DNA of 64,000 bases from Isoetes taiwanensis. Taxonomy: Eukaryota > Streptophyta > Lycopodiopsida > Isoetales > Isoetaceae. The notes below the pieces were generated by a model. It was not told the origin of the DNA. It saw only the letters and a list, made by a program, of their open reading frames with translations, and did no database searches. Location of the stretch: NCBI GenBank assembly GCA_021234155.1, contig JAJEKV010000643.1:62001-126000 (forward strand), in the 5' to 3' direction. The translations under genes were made by a program, and so were the position numbers. Shown here piece after piece: positions 1 to 11,010 of the stretch (positions are counted from its first letter, which is position 1; the number at the start of each line of letters is the position of its first letter).

Positions 1-2
1 CA

Positions 3-899
3 TCCTCACAATCAGCCACCTCGGTGTCTTCAGAGTCATCTATATCATCTAGTGACCATGCAAGGGCCCGGGATAAGGAGTACCGTAAGATGGTTGATAC
101 GGCCATTACCAGTATATGGAAAAACAGAAAATTGGCTCAGTTTGACGGGAAAGCTAGAGGCGGCCTGAATGCAGAGTCCTGGTTGGATGAGATGAAGGAG
201 TTTGGGAAATCCTATGGCATGACGGAGAAGGATACAGGAAAATTTGCCACTACAAACCTTATAGGGGTCGCTCGTATTTGGTGGAAGGGCTATGCTAGAG
301 CCAAGCATCTGGACAGAAGCAGATGCAAGTTTAAAAAGTTTGCTAAAGCTTTTAAGTTGCATTATGTGCCTCGTGTGCACAAATGCCAACAGATTCAGAC
401 TTTTTACAGGTTGGAGCAGAAGGGCATGTCAGTCCAGGCCTACACAGATGAATTCATGCGCTTGAGGCTATATGTTCCAGGTATGAACGAGAAGAGGGCG
501 GTGGAGGGCTATATTGAAGGGTTGGCCCCCTCAATTAAACGAATGGTTAAGGCCATAGACCCGAAGTCAGTTGCAGAGGCTGAGGCTAAGGCATTGAGCC
601 TTGAAGAGGACACGCCACGAAACCAGTACCAGCGTCCTGCATCTTATTCCCAGCCGCACCCGTATACACCCTACAAGCCCCGTTCCCCGAGCCCTGGGCC
701 CTCTCAACAGAACTCTTATAGCCGCCAGGAAAAGAAAGTCACCTTCAGCATGCCCGACAAACCGAACAATGTCGGTAAGGAAGTTCGGAACCTCTTACAG
801 TCTATTCCCAAATAGGCACGAGAGCAGCTCCGCAAAGAGAAGGCATGTTACAGGTGTATGCGGCCCGGGCACTTTATGCAAAATTGCCCTTATGTCACC
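3..899 (+). pseudogene. Chromoviral Gag, partial, with internal stop
   Basis: This is the Gag capsid/nucleocapsid part of the element. It is open from the window edge, so the true start is upstream. The region around 130-560 resembles the retrotransposon gag domain (a WLDEMKEFGKSYG stretch, later WWKGYARAK and YVPGMNEKRAVEGYIEGL). A basic, proline- and glutamine-rich linker follows. A CCHC zinc knuckle (CYRCMRPGHFMQNC, about 849-893) lies after the stop at 813-815 but in the same frame, which shows that the TAG is a later lesion. The protease frame continues directly. Expected role: particle assembly and RNA binding. Confidence 0.9.
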
Positions 900-2960
900 C
901 AGACTGCCCAGCTGGCCATGGCCGATCTTGATTGGGATGATCTCGAGTCTACACCCCCTGTTGACGAGGAGGCTCCCGAGTACATTCACAGTGCGTCCCA
1001 TATCTTTGCAGCCATTGAAACTGGCAATGTTGAAAGTCAGCCTGCCATTATTTCTACTATAGGTCAAGTAGACAGTAAGCCTTTCATAATTCTTATGGAT
1101 ACGGGAAGTACACATAATTTTGCTTCTCCTAGAATAGCCCAGGTATTGCAGCTTGAGACTTTAAGGTCCCGATCGAAACCTGTGACTTCAGCCAGTGGTA
1201 AGATCAGACATACTCATGGTCGTCGCATTAACCTCAAAATGCAGCTGCCAGGTGCACCAGTTGCAATGGGTGCCGAGTTAATGGATATTGGCAAATATGA
1301 TCTGATTGTGGGCATGGAATTCTTGGCATCCGCAAAAGCTAATATAGACTGCGAAAAATGGGAGGTTACCTTCAACGCAGCTAATGGAGTCTGCGTAACC
1401 ATAAAAGGTGACCCCTTCAACCCCATTATGCAGTCTATGTCCATCAGGCAGTTAGATAAGGCTATACGCAAGTATAAGTTACTTTGCGTCATCAGACTTG
1501 CCTCCATTGAGTCGGATGCTAAACAGAAGCTCGTAGTTGATGCATTGCCAAAACATATTGCTGATCTTCTCAGCGAATTTAGTGATCTCTTTCCAGATGA
1601 GATCCAGAAACTTCCCCCTTTTAGAGGGGTAGAATGTGAGATAGCTTTGGAACCGGGACTAAGTCTACCAGTAAGGCCCCGTACCGTATGAGTCCCCCTG
1701 AATTGGCAGAGCTTAAGAAGCAACTTCAGGAGTTACTGAACCTAGGTTTCATTCGGCCTAGTGTTTCCCCTTTTGGCGCTCCTATCCTTTTTGTTAAGAA
1801 GAAGGATGGCTCCTTGAGGATGTGTATTGATTATCGGCAGCTCAATAAGCATACCATCAAGAATCGTTATGCTTTGCCTAGGGCAGACGATCTTATGGAG
1901 CAGTTGCAAGGGGCCAAGTACTTCTCAAAGATTGATTTACGCTCCGGTATCACCAAATAAGAATTAAAGAGGAGGACATCCATAAGTCTACCTTTCGCAC
2001 TAGATACGGGCACTATGAATTTACAGTCATGCCTTTTGGATTAACTAATGCCCCCGCAACGTTTATGCGGTTAATGAACGATGTCTTCCGTGAATACTTG
2101 GATGATTTTGTTGTTATTTTCTTTGACAACATTCTCATCTATAGTAAAACCCTGGAGGAGCATGAAAAGCATCTTCGGCTGGCCCTACAAAAGCTAAGAT
2201 GTCACCAGCTCTTTGCCAAGCTCTCTAAGTGTAAGTTTGCCACTCTCAAAGTGGATTATTTAGGCCATGTGATTTCAGCCAAGGGAATTGCTACAGATCC
2301 AGCAAAAATAGAGGCAGTCAAGGATTGGCCGATTCCAAGTAATGTGTCAGAAGTCCGAAGTTTCTTGGGATTGGCAGGGTATTACCGGAAATTTGTTAAG
2401 GATTTTGCAAAGATTGCAGCACCTCTTACCGACCTTACGAAACATGAGAAAGTGAAGGATTGGATGGAACATTGGAAAGCAAAGGTCCAGCTCAGTTTTC
2501 AGAAGCTTAAGGATGCTTTGACGACCGCACCAGTCCTCACATTGCCGGATCCAGAGAAGGATAAGTTAGTAGCAACAGATGCCAGTAAGATTGCTACCGG
2601 GGGAGTCCTCATGCAAGAAGGGAGGGTTATAGCCTACGATTCTAAGAAGATGAGTGAGATCGAACAGCGATACCCTACCCATGATCAGGAATTGTTGGCC
2701 GTTGTTCGCGCTTTGCGTATATGGAGACACTACCTTCTTGGTAGGAGATTCCAGCTTGATACGGATCATCAGAGTCTCCGTTATCTAACAACCCAGCCAA
2801 ATCTCAACCTCCGTCAGAGAAGATGGATGGAATTTCTGGAGGAGTATGATTTTGAGATTATGTATAAGCCTAGGAAACACAATGTGGTTGCGGATGCGTT
2901 ATCACGCCATCCCTTTGTAACCCGAACCCATTGTAATACAATTTCCACACTCACCAGCGA
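900..2960 (+). pseudogene. Chromoviral Pol: protease, reverse transcriptase, RNase H
   Basis: The aspartic protease active site reads MDTGS (1095-1109). A frame change near 1681-1690 leads into the reverse transcriptase fingers ([17 protein letters not shown]), and a second near 1948 separates the palm motifs. [12 protein letters not shown] starts at 2029. The catalytic box that normally ends in two aspartates reads FFDN, with AAC at 2128-2130, so one metal ligand is lost. RNase H shows its acidic residues in TDAS (near 2578), [15 protein letters not shown] and VADALSR (near 2900). The domain order and spacing are typical of Ty3/gypsy Pol; the copy is inactive as it stands. Confidence 0.93.
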
Positions 2961-4612
2961 GTTCGGAAAACAAATAGAGCAAGTCTTAGCCACGGATCCA
3001 GAGTTCCGTGAAGTGTGGGATAGTTTGGCTAAAGAGGCACGCACAGATAAGGAACGCAAAGCTTTCCGTTCGTATAAGAAAGAGGGCAACTTGTTATATT
3101 ACAAGGATAAGTTGTGTGTACCTGAGACTTCAGGAGTACGTAAGCTAATTCTCCATGACACACACAACAGCCCTATAGCTGGACATGCAGGTTTCATGAA
3201 AACCTATTTTAAGATCCGCTCCAGTTATTTTTGGCCGAGTATGAAGAAGGACATTGCCAGTTATATTAAGCAGTGTCAGGTGTGCCAACAAACCAAGGCT
3301 GAGCAATTAAGGATTCCAGGAGAATTGCAGCCTCTGGATGTGCCCAATGCCAAATTGGAGGTGGTAACCATGGATTTTATTGTGGGCCTTCCACGTACTC
3401 TCCGTAGATATGATGCATTAATGGTAGTGGTCGACAAATTGTCAAAAATGACTCATTTCTTGCCATGTCGTACCACGGATACAGCCTTCGATACCGCTTT
3501 GCTGTTTACCAAGGAGATCTTCAGATTGCATGGAATGCCACAGGTCATAGTATCCGACAGGGATCCCAATGTTTGTCAGTGCATTCTGGAAAGATTTCTT
3601 TGCCACTATCCAGACCAAGCTTGCTATGAGTACGGCATATCATCCTCATACGGATGGTCAGACAGAGCGTACTAATCGCATTATAGAGGATATGCTCCGA
3701 AGTTATGTGTGGAGTAAGCAATCACAATGGGCTGACTATATTTATTTGGTCGAGTTTGCCTATAATAGCATGAAACAGGAGTCTTCTAGAATGTCTCCCT
3801 TCATGATAAATTATGGTTATCAATGCCTTACTCCCGACACATGGCATAATCCTGTTTCTAAGGTGGAGGTTTCTCAACAACTACTCTTGGAAATGCAATA
3901 TTTGGTTGAAGAAGTTCGTGGCTACTTACTGGCTGCACGCAGTCGCTAGAAGAGTGTTGTCGATAAGCACAGGACCACACGGATATTCCAAGTGGGCGAA
4001 TCGGTTTGGCTCAAAATTAAGGTTAAACAAGCCAAGCTTAAGATTGGTAACTGCAAGAAGTTGGCACCCAGATGGGCTGGGCCGTTCAAAATCATTGAAC
4101 GTGTGGGCGAACAGGCATATCGCTTGAATTTGCCACCCCGCTTGAAGATCCACAAGATCTTTCACGTGAGTCTTCTGAAGCAGCATACCCCGGATCCAGA
4201 GGAGATCTTGGATACACCCACACTCCTTGAAATGACAGAAGAGCATTTAGATATAGTGCCTGAAGCTCTTCTTGATCGAGCCTATAAGCAGACGAGAAAA
4301 ACTCAGATGCTGCAATACTTGGTTAAGTGGAAACACTTACCAGTTGAGGACGCTACGTGGGTGATGAAGATTGACCTTGAGAAGGACTATCCGGACTTCA
4401 TGCGGGAATCTCAGGGCCGCACCATCAACGATGCTATCAACCCCGCACCCGGCGGTAAGCTTGAAGGCTTGATTCGCCGAGAATCATACAGTAGAGGGGT
4501 AGATGCATCGTGGTTATCAATAGTTACCGATGATGAGATCACCTTTGTGTTCTCTAGGACGTGGTGTATTGTCAATGTGGGCATGACCGCGAATTGCTTG
4601 GAAACCATGTAG
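2961..4612 (+). pseudogene. Chromoviral integrase with C-terminal chromodomain
   Basis: The integrase begins with an HHCC zinc-binding region ([11 protein letters not shown] and CQVCQQTK). The catalytic core has D in MDFIVGLP (3373-3375), D in VSDRD (about 3556) and E in [11 protein letters not shown] (3665-3667). A one-base frame change near 3568 lies between the second D and the E, and a TAG stands at 3947-3949. Past the stop, in the same frame, come the GPF-like segment (RWAGPFKIIERVG) and KIHKIFHVSLLKQ. A chromodomain follows at about 4258-4400 (QYLVKWKHLPVEDATW). The chromodomain places the element among the chromoviruses, which target histone-marked chromatin. Confidence 0.92.
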
Positions 4613-5136
4613 TTGATAGGCCGCGTTCATCTCGGCTATAATGGGAACTTGGCCATTCCTTATGCCGCAATGAATTGCAAACCATAGGCATGATAGGTTC
4701 CCTTGTAGATAGGTTTTCCTTTATTTTCTTATAGGGGGTGGTCCCTTCAACCACAACTTACTTATAATATATATAGATACTGATCTATTGACATGTGCAG
4801 GCCAGTGAGCAGTACGTGACCTGCCCATGTATAGAGGGTTGCTGATGGCCCGACTTCTCCAGTTTTGTCTTGTCTACATGTATTACTTTTGTCGTCACTG
4901 TGATGTTGATATTGGACTTCGGTCCTTGAATCCTTTTTTTATCATAATCATGTGAAATGCACCTTGGTGCGTAAACTATTTTATGCCTTAAGTTTTAATA
5001 TTATTACCTTCAGAGATAAGGACATACCTCCCTTCTTTTATGTATAATTTCTTATATTTCATTTTTTTCGATTGCACCTAAATTGGTTTAACTAACACTA
5101 ATGCTGAGGACAGCATTATTTCTAAGGAGGGGAGAA
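4613..5136 (+). other. Retrotransposon 3' untranslated region and polypurine tract
   Basis: This is AT-rich, non-coding DNA between the chromodomain stop and the LTR. It ends in a purine run (AAGGAGGGGAGAA, 5124-5136) directly before the LTR's TGTGACG. That position is where the polypurine tract priming plus-strand DNA is expected. Confidence 0.8.
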
Positions 5137-6732
5137 TGTGACGTTCCAAGTATTTATACGGTATATGTATAAATATACTGACACGTCATGCAGTAAGGAT
5201 ACGCCACCATGGGGTACTTTAAACTAGGGGGTTGACCTAAAAGGGATTAATTATGCTAAATTAATTATTAAAAGATAATTACCTATAATTAAGGAAATAA
5301 TACCTAAATTGGTTTAATTAGGATAATGGATTAATTAGGAAGGCGCCACTTAGCCAAACTCGATTGGCCAGCATGGGGATGCTAACTTGGGGCATCAACA
5401 TTGAACCCTTGTCCCATTTGACCCCAAAATCGAGCCAGGAGGAGGAGCTGTGAGCGCCCAAGCTGTTGCTGAACACGCCCAAGCTGTTGCTGAATACCCA
5501 GGTTGCTGAAGTATGGAAGTGCCCCATGATAACGGCTCTAGCAGAAACTCGGGTTAGTGGGTAGTCTAGCTTGAGCTTCCAGGAATAGTGCCTAAGTTAG
5601 TCTTCTCTGGTTATCTTTGTTAGGATTAACCCTTCTTTGATATTTAGGATTACAGGATTACATTTCAATTATGGATTATGCTTTGTTAAATAGGGATGGA
5701 TGAATCTATGAAAGTATCTCTGTTAGCTTCCGTAAAGCAGGGATTAAGGAGGGGGGGGATAGAGACCTCTGAGCCCATGTATTGTAGTATGCTCCTAGAT
5801 AGAGCCTTGTATTATTTCCATTAGATGTGGCCTGTGCACAAGAGACCACCGAGTCGTGGATGCTATGGAATTGCTTAGCACTAGAGAAAGGACGCAGTGG
5901 TGAAGTGGGGGTGGGGTCTTGCACGAACATACAAGGCTCCTGGGACTCCTACAGTGGGCTAGGCCTGATAGCCGGTCACGTAGAGGGCCGGGTATGGGTC
6001 TGACACTCCCTGGGTGCAGAGGTGTGACCCGTATGGGGCATCCTGTACTTTGAAGATAAAGTTAGGGGAGTAGGTCGGGTATGGATGTGGGGGTCGCTGA
6101 TGCGGCACATATTCTCTAGCTCACCCATGGAACCGCTATGATCCTGGAAGGGGACACTTCCGTGACCTGCCTCATCGGACCAGGTCTTCATGAAACCTGG
6201 AGTAGGCTCGAAGGGTGATACCTTGAGTCTGCGTCTCCGGAAGGCTATAGTGGTGCCATAACATGATTCGACCCACCTGCAAAGTGTGCACAGGAGGGGC
6301 GGATGGAGTGGACAACCCTAGCCGATGTTCTATGCCAGCCAATGCCATGCCAAGATTCGGTCTGCTGATCTCTTGAGACCTAGCCGTCAGTCGATCCTCA
6401 CTGGAGGGGTAGAACCATGGGTTTTGGGCTGTTTTCTCTAGTATTAAATGTATCTTCTCTGTTATTATCATTTGGATGGATGGGCCACCCTTCGTGGTGG
6501 TATTTATGATATGATTATGCTGTATGCTAACCTTGTATTCACGCTTTTGCGACATAGGAGCCCCATCGAAGGCGTGGGCCGAATGACCCCTCTGTGTCCT
6601 TCACTCGAGCATCTTTCCATAGATGGCCCGAGTTAGACGGAGGGCCCGGCTCAGGGCGAGATGGTTGCCATGGGAGGGGGAAGTCCCCCTATGTATACGC
6701 CCGAGCGTCGTATATGTTCTGGGAGCGTCACA
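5137..6732 (+). repeat. 3' LTR of the left chromovirus (about 1.6 kb)
   Basis: It starts TGTGACGTTCCA immediately after the polypurine tract and ends GCGTCACA, giving short inverted ends. The length is about 1596 bp. Much of it matches the 5' LTR at 61854-63402: the shared start TGTGACGTTCCA, the shared segment GCAAAGTGTGCACAGGAGG (6279 and 62966 areas) with the bases after it, and the shared CACAAGAGACC/TACAAGAACC block. The two LTRs are clearly diverged, so they belong to related but separate elements. No open reading frame in it is convincing. Confidence 0.88.
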
Positions 6733-7451
6733 CCTACTGTACTAAGAACAAAATCCTTTCTCCTTCTGACCTATTTTCAATTTAGAGTAGGACTACGAAT
6801 GACGACTCTAGACACTTTACTTTGCAAAATCTGATAAAACCGTTGGAATGGGTCTAGGCTTCTTGCAACAACCCTACAAAATGAGTGGAAGTTCACGGAA
6901 TGGCAAGCCGCCATAGCTCATAAATCCGCCAAGATAATGCTTCGCCATAGGTTTCGTCAGCATGCTAATACCTAAAGGAGCATCAAAATGAAGAATATCT
7001 GTCGTCTTTGGGTCAAACTTAGAGAAAAAGCCTGCACAAAATGGTATACACGGCCTATGCTTTTAAAAAAAGGGCCGAGGAAAATCTCACCTCCTTGCGG
7101 AGTCAATGCATTATAAGGGCTCTACTTGATATAGATGGAGCCGGATTAATCCATTTTATAGATCTTGGTTTTGGCAGATTCAAATAATACTCCGCCTTGC
7201 AGCCCCAATGCTTTAATCCATTCTGCCATATCCAAGCTTATGCACCGTAAATACCATATTCTACCGTAAATGCCAAAGCAAAACCTAAAATCTTCACGCA
7301 ATTCCAAGTGGTGGAGCAAAGCTAAATCAGCTTGATGCCAAGGGAGGCTGTCTATCTTTTGGCATGCTATCGAGTGGGGGCTTGTTGCAGTTGAAGGACT
7401 CTTGATTCAAAGGGAGCCTTCATTGCATTTCGGCATCCCTTTGAGTGGGGG
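6733..7451. other. Non-coding stretch upstream of a putative copia-type LTR
   Basis: There is no convincing gene. Two similar phrases ending in GAGTGGGGG (about 7370 and 7441) stand near the right edge. The last is a plausible polypurine tract for the LTR that follows. The rest may be the degraded interior of that element, but no retrotransposon protein motif survives that I can recognise. Confidence 0.5.
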
Positions 7452-7830
7452 TGTTGGAATATATGACGTGGAGGAGAGAGCCGTTACATCATTACACCAA
7501 CTTCATGCACCGATCTCCACCGACTTCATGCACTATATGAAGGCCTTCTTGGATCAGTAGTAGACACTTTCTTCCCTTGTTTTTCTGGCGTCTATCTTGA
7601 TGTGAGTACTTGTTCTCCAGTACGGGCGTGGTCCCGAGCCCTATTCGGGACATGACCTCCGAGATGCTTGGCTTCTTCTCTCTGATACATCTGCATGATT
7701 CTTCCATATTTCAACATCCTATTCTGGAGTAAGTACATTGTGCTGCAAGCTCGTGCTTACACAGTTAGATGAGACATGTAAATTTTGTATTTTTTATCTG
7801 ATTAATAAACTTTTTGGCTTTCGTCCTTCA
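7452..7830 (+). repeat. Putative copia-type LTR (about 380 bp)
   Basis: It begins TGTTGGAATATATGACG directly after a purine-rich GAGTGGGGG, a typical arrangement for a copia 3' LTR, and can be closed at a CA at 7829-7830. An AATAAA (7804-7809) lies about 20 bases before an A-run. An alternative reading is the 3' end of a LINE or other retroposed transcript, since the A-run follows the polyadenylation signal at the usual distance. No target duplication was identified. Confidence 0.4.
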
Positions 7831-9984
7831 AAAAAAATAAGTGCACTGACATGACGAACAACCTCGGGTTTGATCTGTAAAGATGTGGTAGAAGAGCTTT
7901 GAGAGGTGAGCTGATTTGCAATGAATGTGATTGTCTCCATAATTATAAGTGTAATATTTAGATGTGGTTATCCAAATGCATTTACCCTCTTAGGCCATTC
8001 CTGTTTTGCACATTATTTCCATATGGCAAATATCTATGCAAATGCTAATGTTGAATTGCCAAGATAAAAAAGAACGATGATTCTGATTTCCGGGGAAGGT
8101 ACCAATGCACATGTTTTTGAAGTTATTAGGCAAGTTGAAGAGGTGCATGCCATTTCTTTTACTCAATACTTGATGAACTAGGATGTCAACTACAAACATT
8201 AATGAACCGCAAGTATTGATTACATTCCTTTTATTCCTTTTGAACAGAAGGAGGAGAAGAAGGTAACTCTTGATGCTAAAAAGAAGCTTTAAGGATCATC
8301 TTCCACAAGTTACATATATATATTAGAACAAGGTACACATTGTATGCATCTAGATGACTTAAGTTAAATTGGATTTCAAGTAGAAATGTTTCATTGAATT
8401 CCATGCTTCTTTAGATTCTGTTTTTCTACCATGCGGCCTTTGAACTCGGTCCTTACATGTTGCTTATTCATCCTTGCAAAGGAAGGAATTGAGATTTAAA
8501 CTCTAGCACATATTTTCGAAATTTGGATGTGCCATTTCAAATTGATAAAATCTATTCCTTATGAAAAATGGAATCTCTTTTATTAGGTGATGTTTTTTAA
8601 ATTTGGATCTGCCATTCAAAATGAGTATAATATATTCCTATGCGAGATGGAGCCTTCCTTATTAGGCGATGTTTGACCTCAAGAATAAGTGATCATTCTT
8701 TGATCCTTGGCAATTAGCATAGACTCTGTTCAAATAGATATAACAGCAGTATTTTGTAACAATTTGTATGATGCCTGCCTTCCAGATTGCAGGTTCCTCC
8801 CTGTCTTATTTGTTGACTAGGAGTTTCAAGGACTGGAAAATTATGGGATAGTTTCTTGCTTGAGTTTTAAAGAACTGCATTATCCTATTTATAGATATGA
8901 CCAGCATAATATACTGGTCTACAAACAACATTCCATAACAGCTAGGTTTATGCTGTACGACAAGCAAGTGTATGATCCGAGTATAATTAGTTTTGTAATT
9001 GGCATCCAACCAGCTATTTGCCCTTAATTAGGGTCAAGGTCCCTATATGTTTAAAAATTTGGCTTGTGGATATGATACCCCTGATATTATAATATTATGA
9101 AATAAAAAATCTGATATTGGGCGGAGTAGTACATTCATCTTTTATTGGAATCTCCAGCTATTTGCCTCTAATTAGGGCTACGTGAATGGAAAGCAAAGGT
9201 TGGTCAGATATAATGCTATAATGAAATATGAAGCATGTATTAGAAAAGCAAAATTTGTTATTCACTTTGATCTGGCTGGACGATGCTATGAGTTTTACAT
9301 CCAAGTGTAAACGAGGTTATTCTAACTTTGAATTTGACCAAGCAAAAAGAAAAGGAAGATTGTATTTTTTCCTTTGTATGCAGGCAATTGTTTAAGAACA
9401 TATTCAAGAAAGCATGAACATGAATCATGGTTCACTCAGAATTCTAACCCAAAGAGATTTCAATTTTGGAATGAAGATGAAATTTTCTTGATTTGATGCA
9501 TCCGACAAGCATGAAGGATTTGCATACTTACTCTTCAACTTAGCCAAACACGTACATATAGTGAAATGGCCAGACAGAATATAACACTTTCTATGAAACC
9601 CTCATGCATCTAGCACGAGAACATATGGCAATGCCGACAAAAAGAACACTTTTAAATTCCTCACACAAGCAATGCCTGGCTCCCAAAACCCCACAAATCA
9701 AGCTCGAGCAGTGCCTAAGAATGACCGTAATGCATCTACACACAACAACCCCAAAATCGGCTCAATGTGTAGTTTTTCACTGTCTTTTTTGCAAAAAAAC
9801 ACCACTTAAAGACTACCCATAGTTTTGTTCCGAAAATGCTAGAAACAACATATAGTTTTTGTGTAAAAAATCTATGTATAGAAAAATGACATAGTTTTTT
9901 AAGAAAAATACAATGTGTTGTTTATTTTTCGGTGTTGTTTCTAGTGCAACTAGTCGTTGTTTGTTCTCAATATAATACACGTTG
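7831..9984. other. Intergenic DNA without recognisable genes
   Basis: This is AT-rich sequence with only short chance reading frames. It contains a diverged tandem pair (listed separately) and two copies of a phrase like CTATTTGCCCTTAATTAGGG (about 9015 and 9155). From 9700 to 9980 it is rich in GTTGTTT/AGTTTTT words that resemble transposon subterminal repeats. Confidence 0.5.
8516..8680 (+). repeat. Diverged tandem duplication, about 82 bp unit
   Basis: Two adjacent units share the order AAATTTGGAT-TGCCATT-AAAT-ATATTCCT-ATGGA-TTATTAGG-GATGTTT. Divergence is roughly one base in five, so the duplication is old. Confidence 0.65.
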
Positions 9985-10075
9985 TTTTAGTCATTACAAT
10001 ACATGGGAAAATGATATTACTATAGTAAAAAGAAAAACTACATGACATATATACGCCTGGCAAACAAAAAGAAAC

Positions 10076-11010
10076 ATTCTAGAATGGGACTCGCAAGAAA
10101 CCAACAAACCGCAAAGGGAAAATCCAATTATATCATTTGGACCCCAAAAAAATACAATGCTAATAGATGAGTGGCTGATGTACCTGCCGAAAGCTTATCA
10201 CCGGGATTAAAAAACCCCGCCCCTTCGGGTTTTCGAGGAAAAACCCTAGTGATAAGCCTTCGGCAAGGGGCTTAGACAAACGTAAGGCATAGAATCGCTC
10301 CCAAAAACCCCCGCATGGAGAAGTCGAAGCAGATGCCGCTCGCCAACCTGTACCTACACATCACCAACACAACAAACGAGAAAACATACCAGAGAAAAGC
10401 ATCACCCAGCGGGTGGAAAAACATGATAAACAGAACTTGTACAAAATATAATAAACAAAGAAGGGGGAGGGTGGGTTCAAAGAGAATAAAGATGCTAGAG
10501 AAGAGAAAGCGCCCGATGAGGCGTGGATGCGTAAAGCGGCGCTGAAATAGCGAACTCCCAACCAAAGCGGGCATGCGCCGCCCATGCATGCATGACATGC
10601 ATGCTCGTCCCATTCTAGAATGGCGATCCGATGTCTCCGGATCGATGCGATTCTAGAATGGGACTATAAAACCAACAAACCGCCCGACTACCAGAGAACT
10701 TCCTTATAAACTAGGATCGAGGACGAAGGTCACAGGACGAGGCCAAAGGCCGGTAAAGGATAGCATGAAAGATACGCCAAATTGGCTAAACCAGGCAGGA
10801 AGAAGCCCCTCCCCTGCCTGGAAACAATTCAAAGAGAATAAGGTACTGCTGAGAGAAGAGGAAGCGCCGATGAGACGTGGATGTAGAAACGCGTCTGAAA
10901 TAGCGAACTCCCAACCAAAACGGGCATGCGCCGCCCGCATGCATGCATGACATGCATGCTCGTCCCATTCTAGAATGGCGATCCGATGTCTCTGATCGAT
11001 GCGATTCTTG
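10076..11010 (-). repeat. Inverted arm 1: units A and B bordered by ATTCTAGAAT
   Basis: This arm holds unit A (10076-10621) and unit B (10650-10976). Each starts and ends with the palindrome ATTCTAGAAT next to GGGAC/GTCCC, giving 15 bp inverted ends. The units are separated by a hairpin-forming CGATCCG...CGGATCG linker, part of which recurs after unit B. The same two units appear in reverse order and opposite strand at 13891-14907. Units A and B share one end and its ATGCATGC/GGGCGGCGC-type core but differ in the middle. Short reading frames recur in all copies but look incidental. Confidence 0.85.
10183..10268. repeat. 86 bp GC-rich foldback inside unit A
   Basis: The ends CCTGCCGAAAGCTTATCACC and GTGATAAGCCTTCGGCAAGG are near-perfect reverse complements. 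The loop contains CCC/GGG-rich, partly self-complementary sequence. The inverse copy is at 14630-14715. It resembles a tiny foldback element or a structured transcript segment; no function is implied by the sequence. Confidence 0.8.

Larger units (their letters stand above)
1..6732 (+). mobile_element. Ty3/gypsy chromovirus, 3' portion with 3' LTR, defective
   Basis: The order gag, zinc knuckle, protease, reverse transcriptase, RNase H, integrase, chromodomain, polypurine tract and LTR is that of a Ty3/gypsy chromovirus. The 5' LTR and the gag start lie outside the window. The coding region is broken by in-frame TAG codons (813-815 and 3947-3949) and by frameshifts near 1685, 1948 and 3568, so no full polyprotein can be made. 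The chromodomain would have directed insertion to marked chromatin. A related copy in the same orientation begins at 61854. The five bases after the LTR (6733-6737, CCTAC) are the expected half of a target duplication, but the other half is not visible. Confidence 0.95.
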
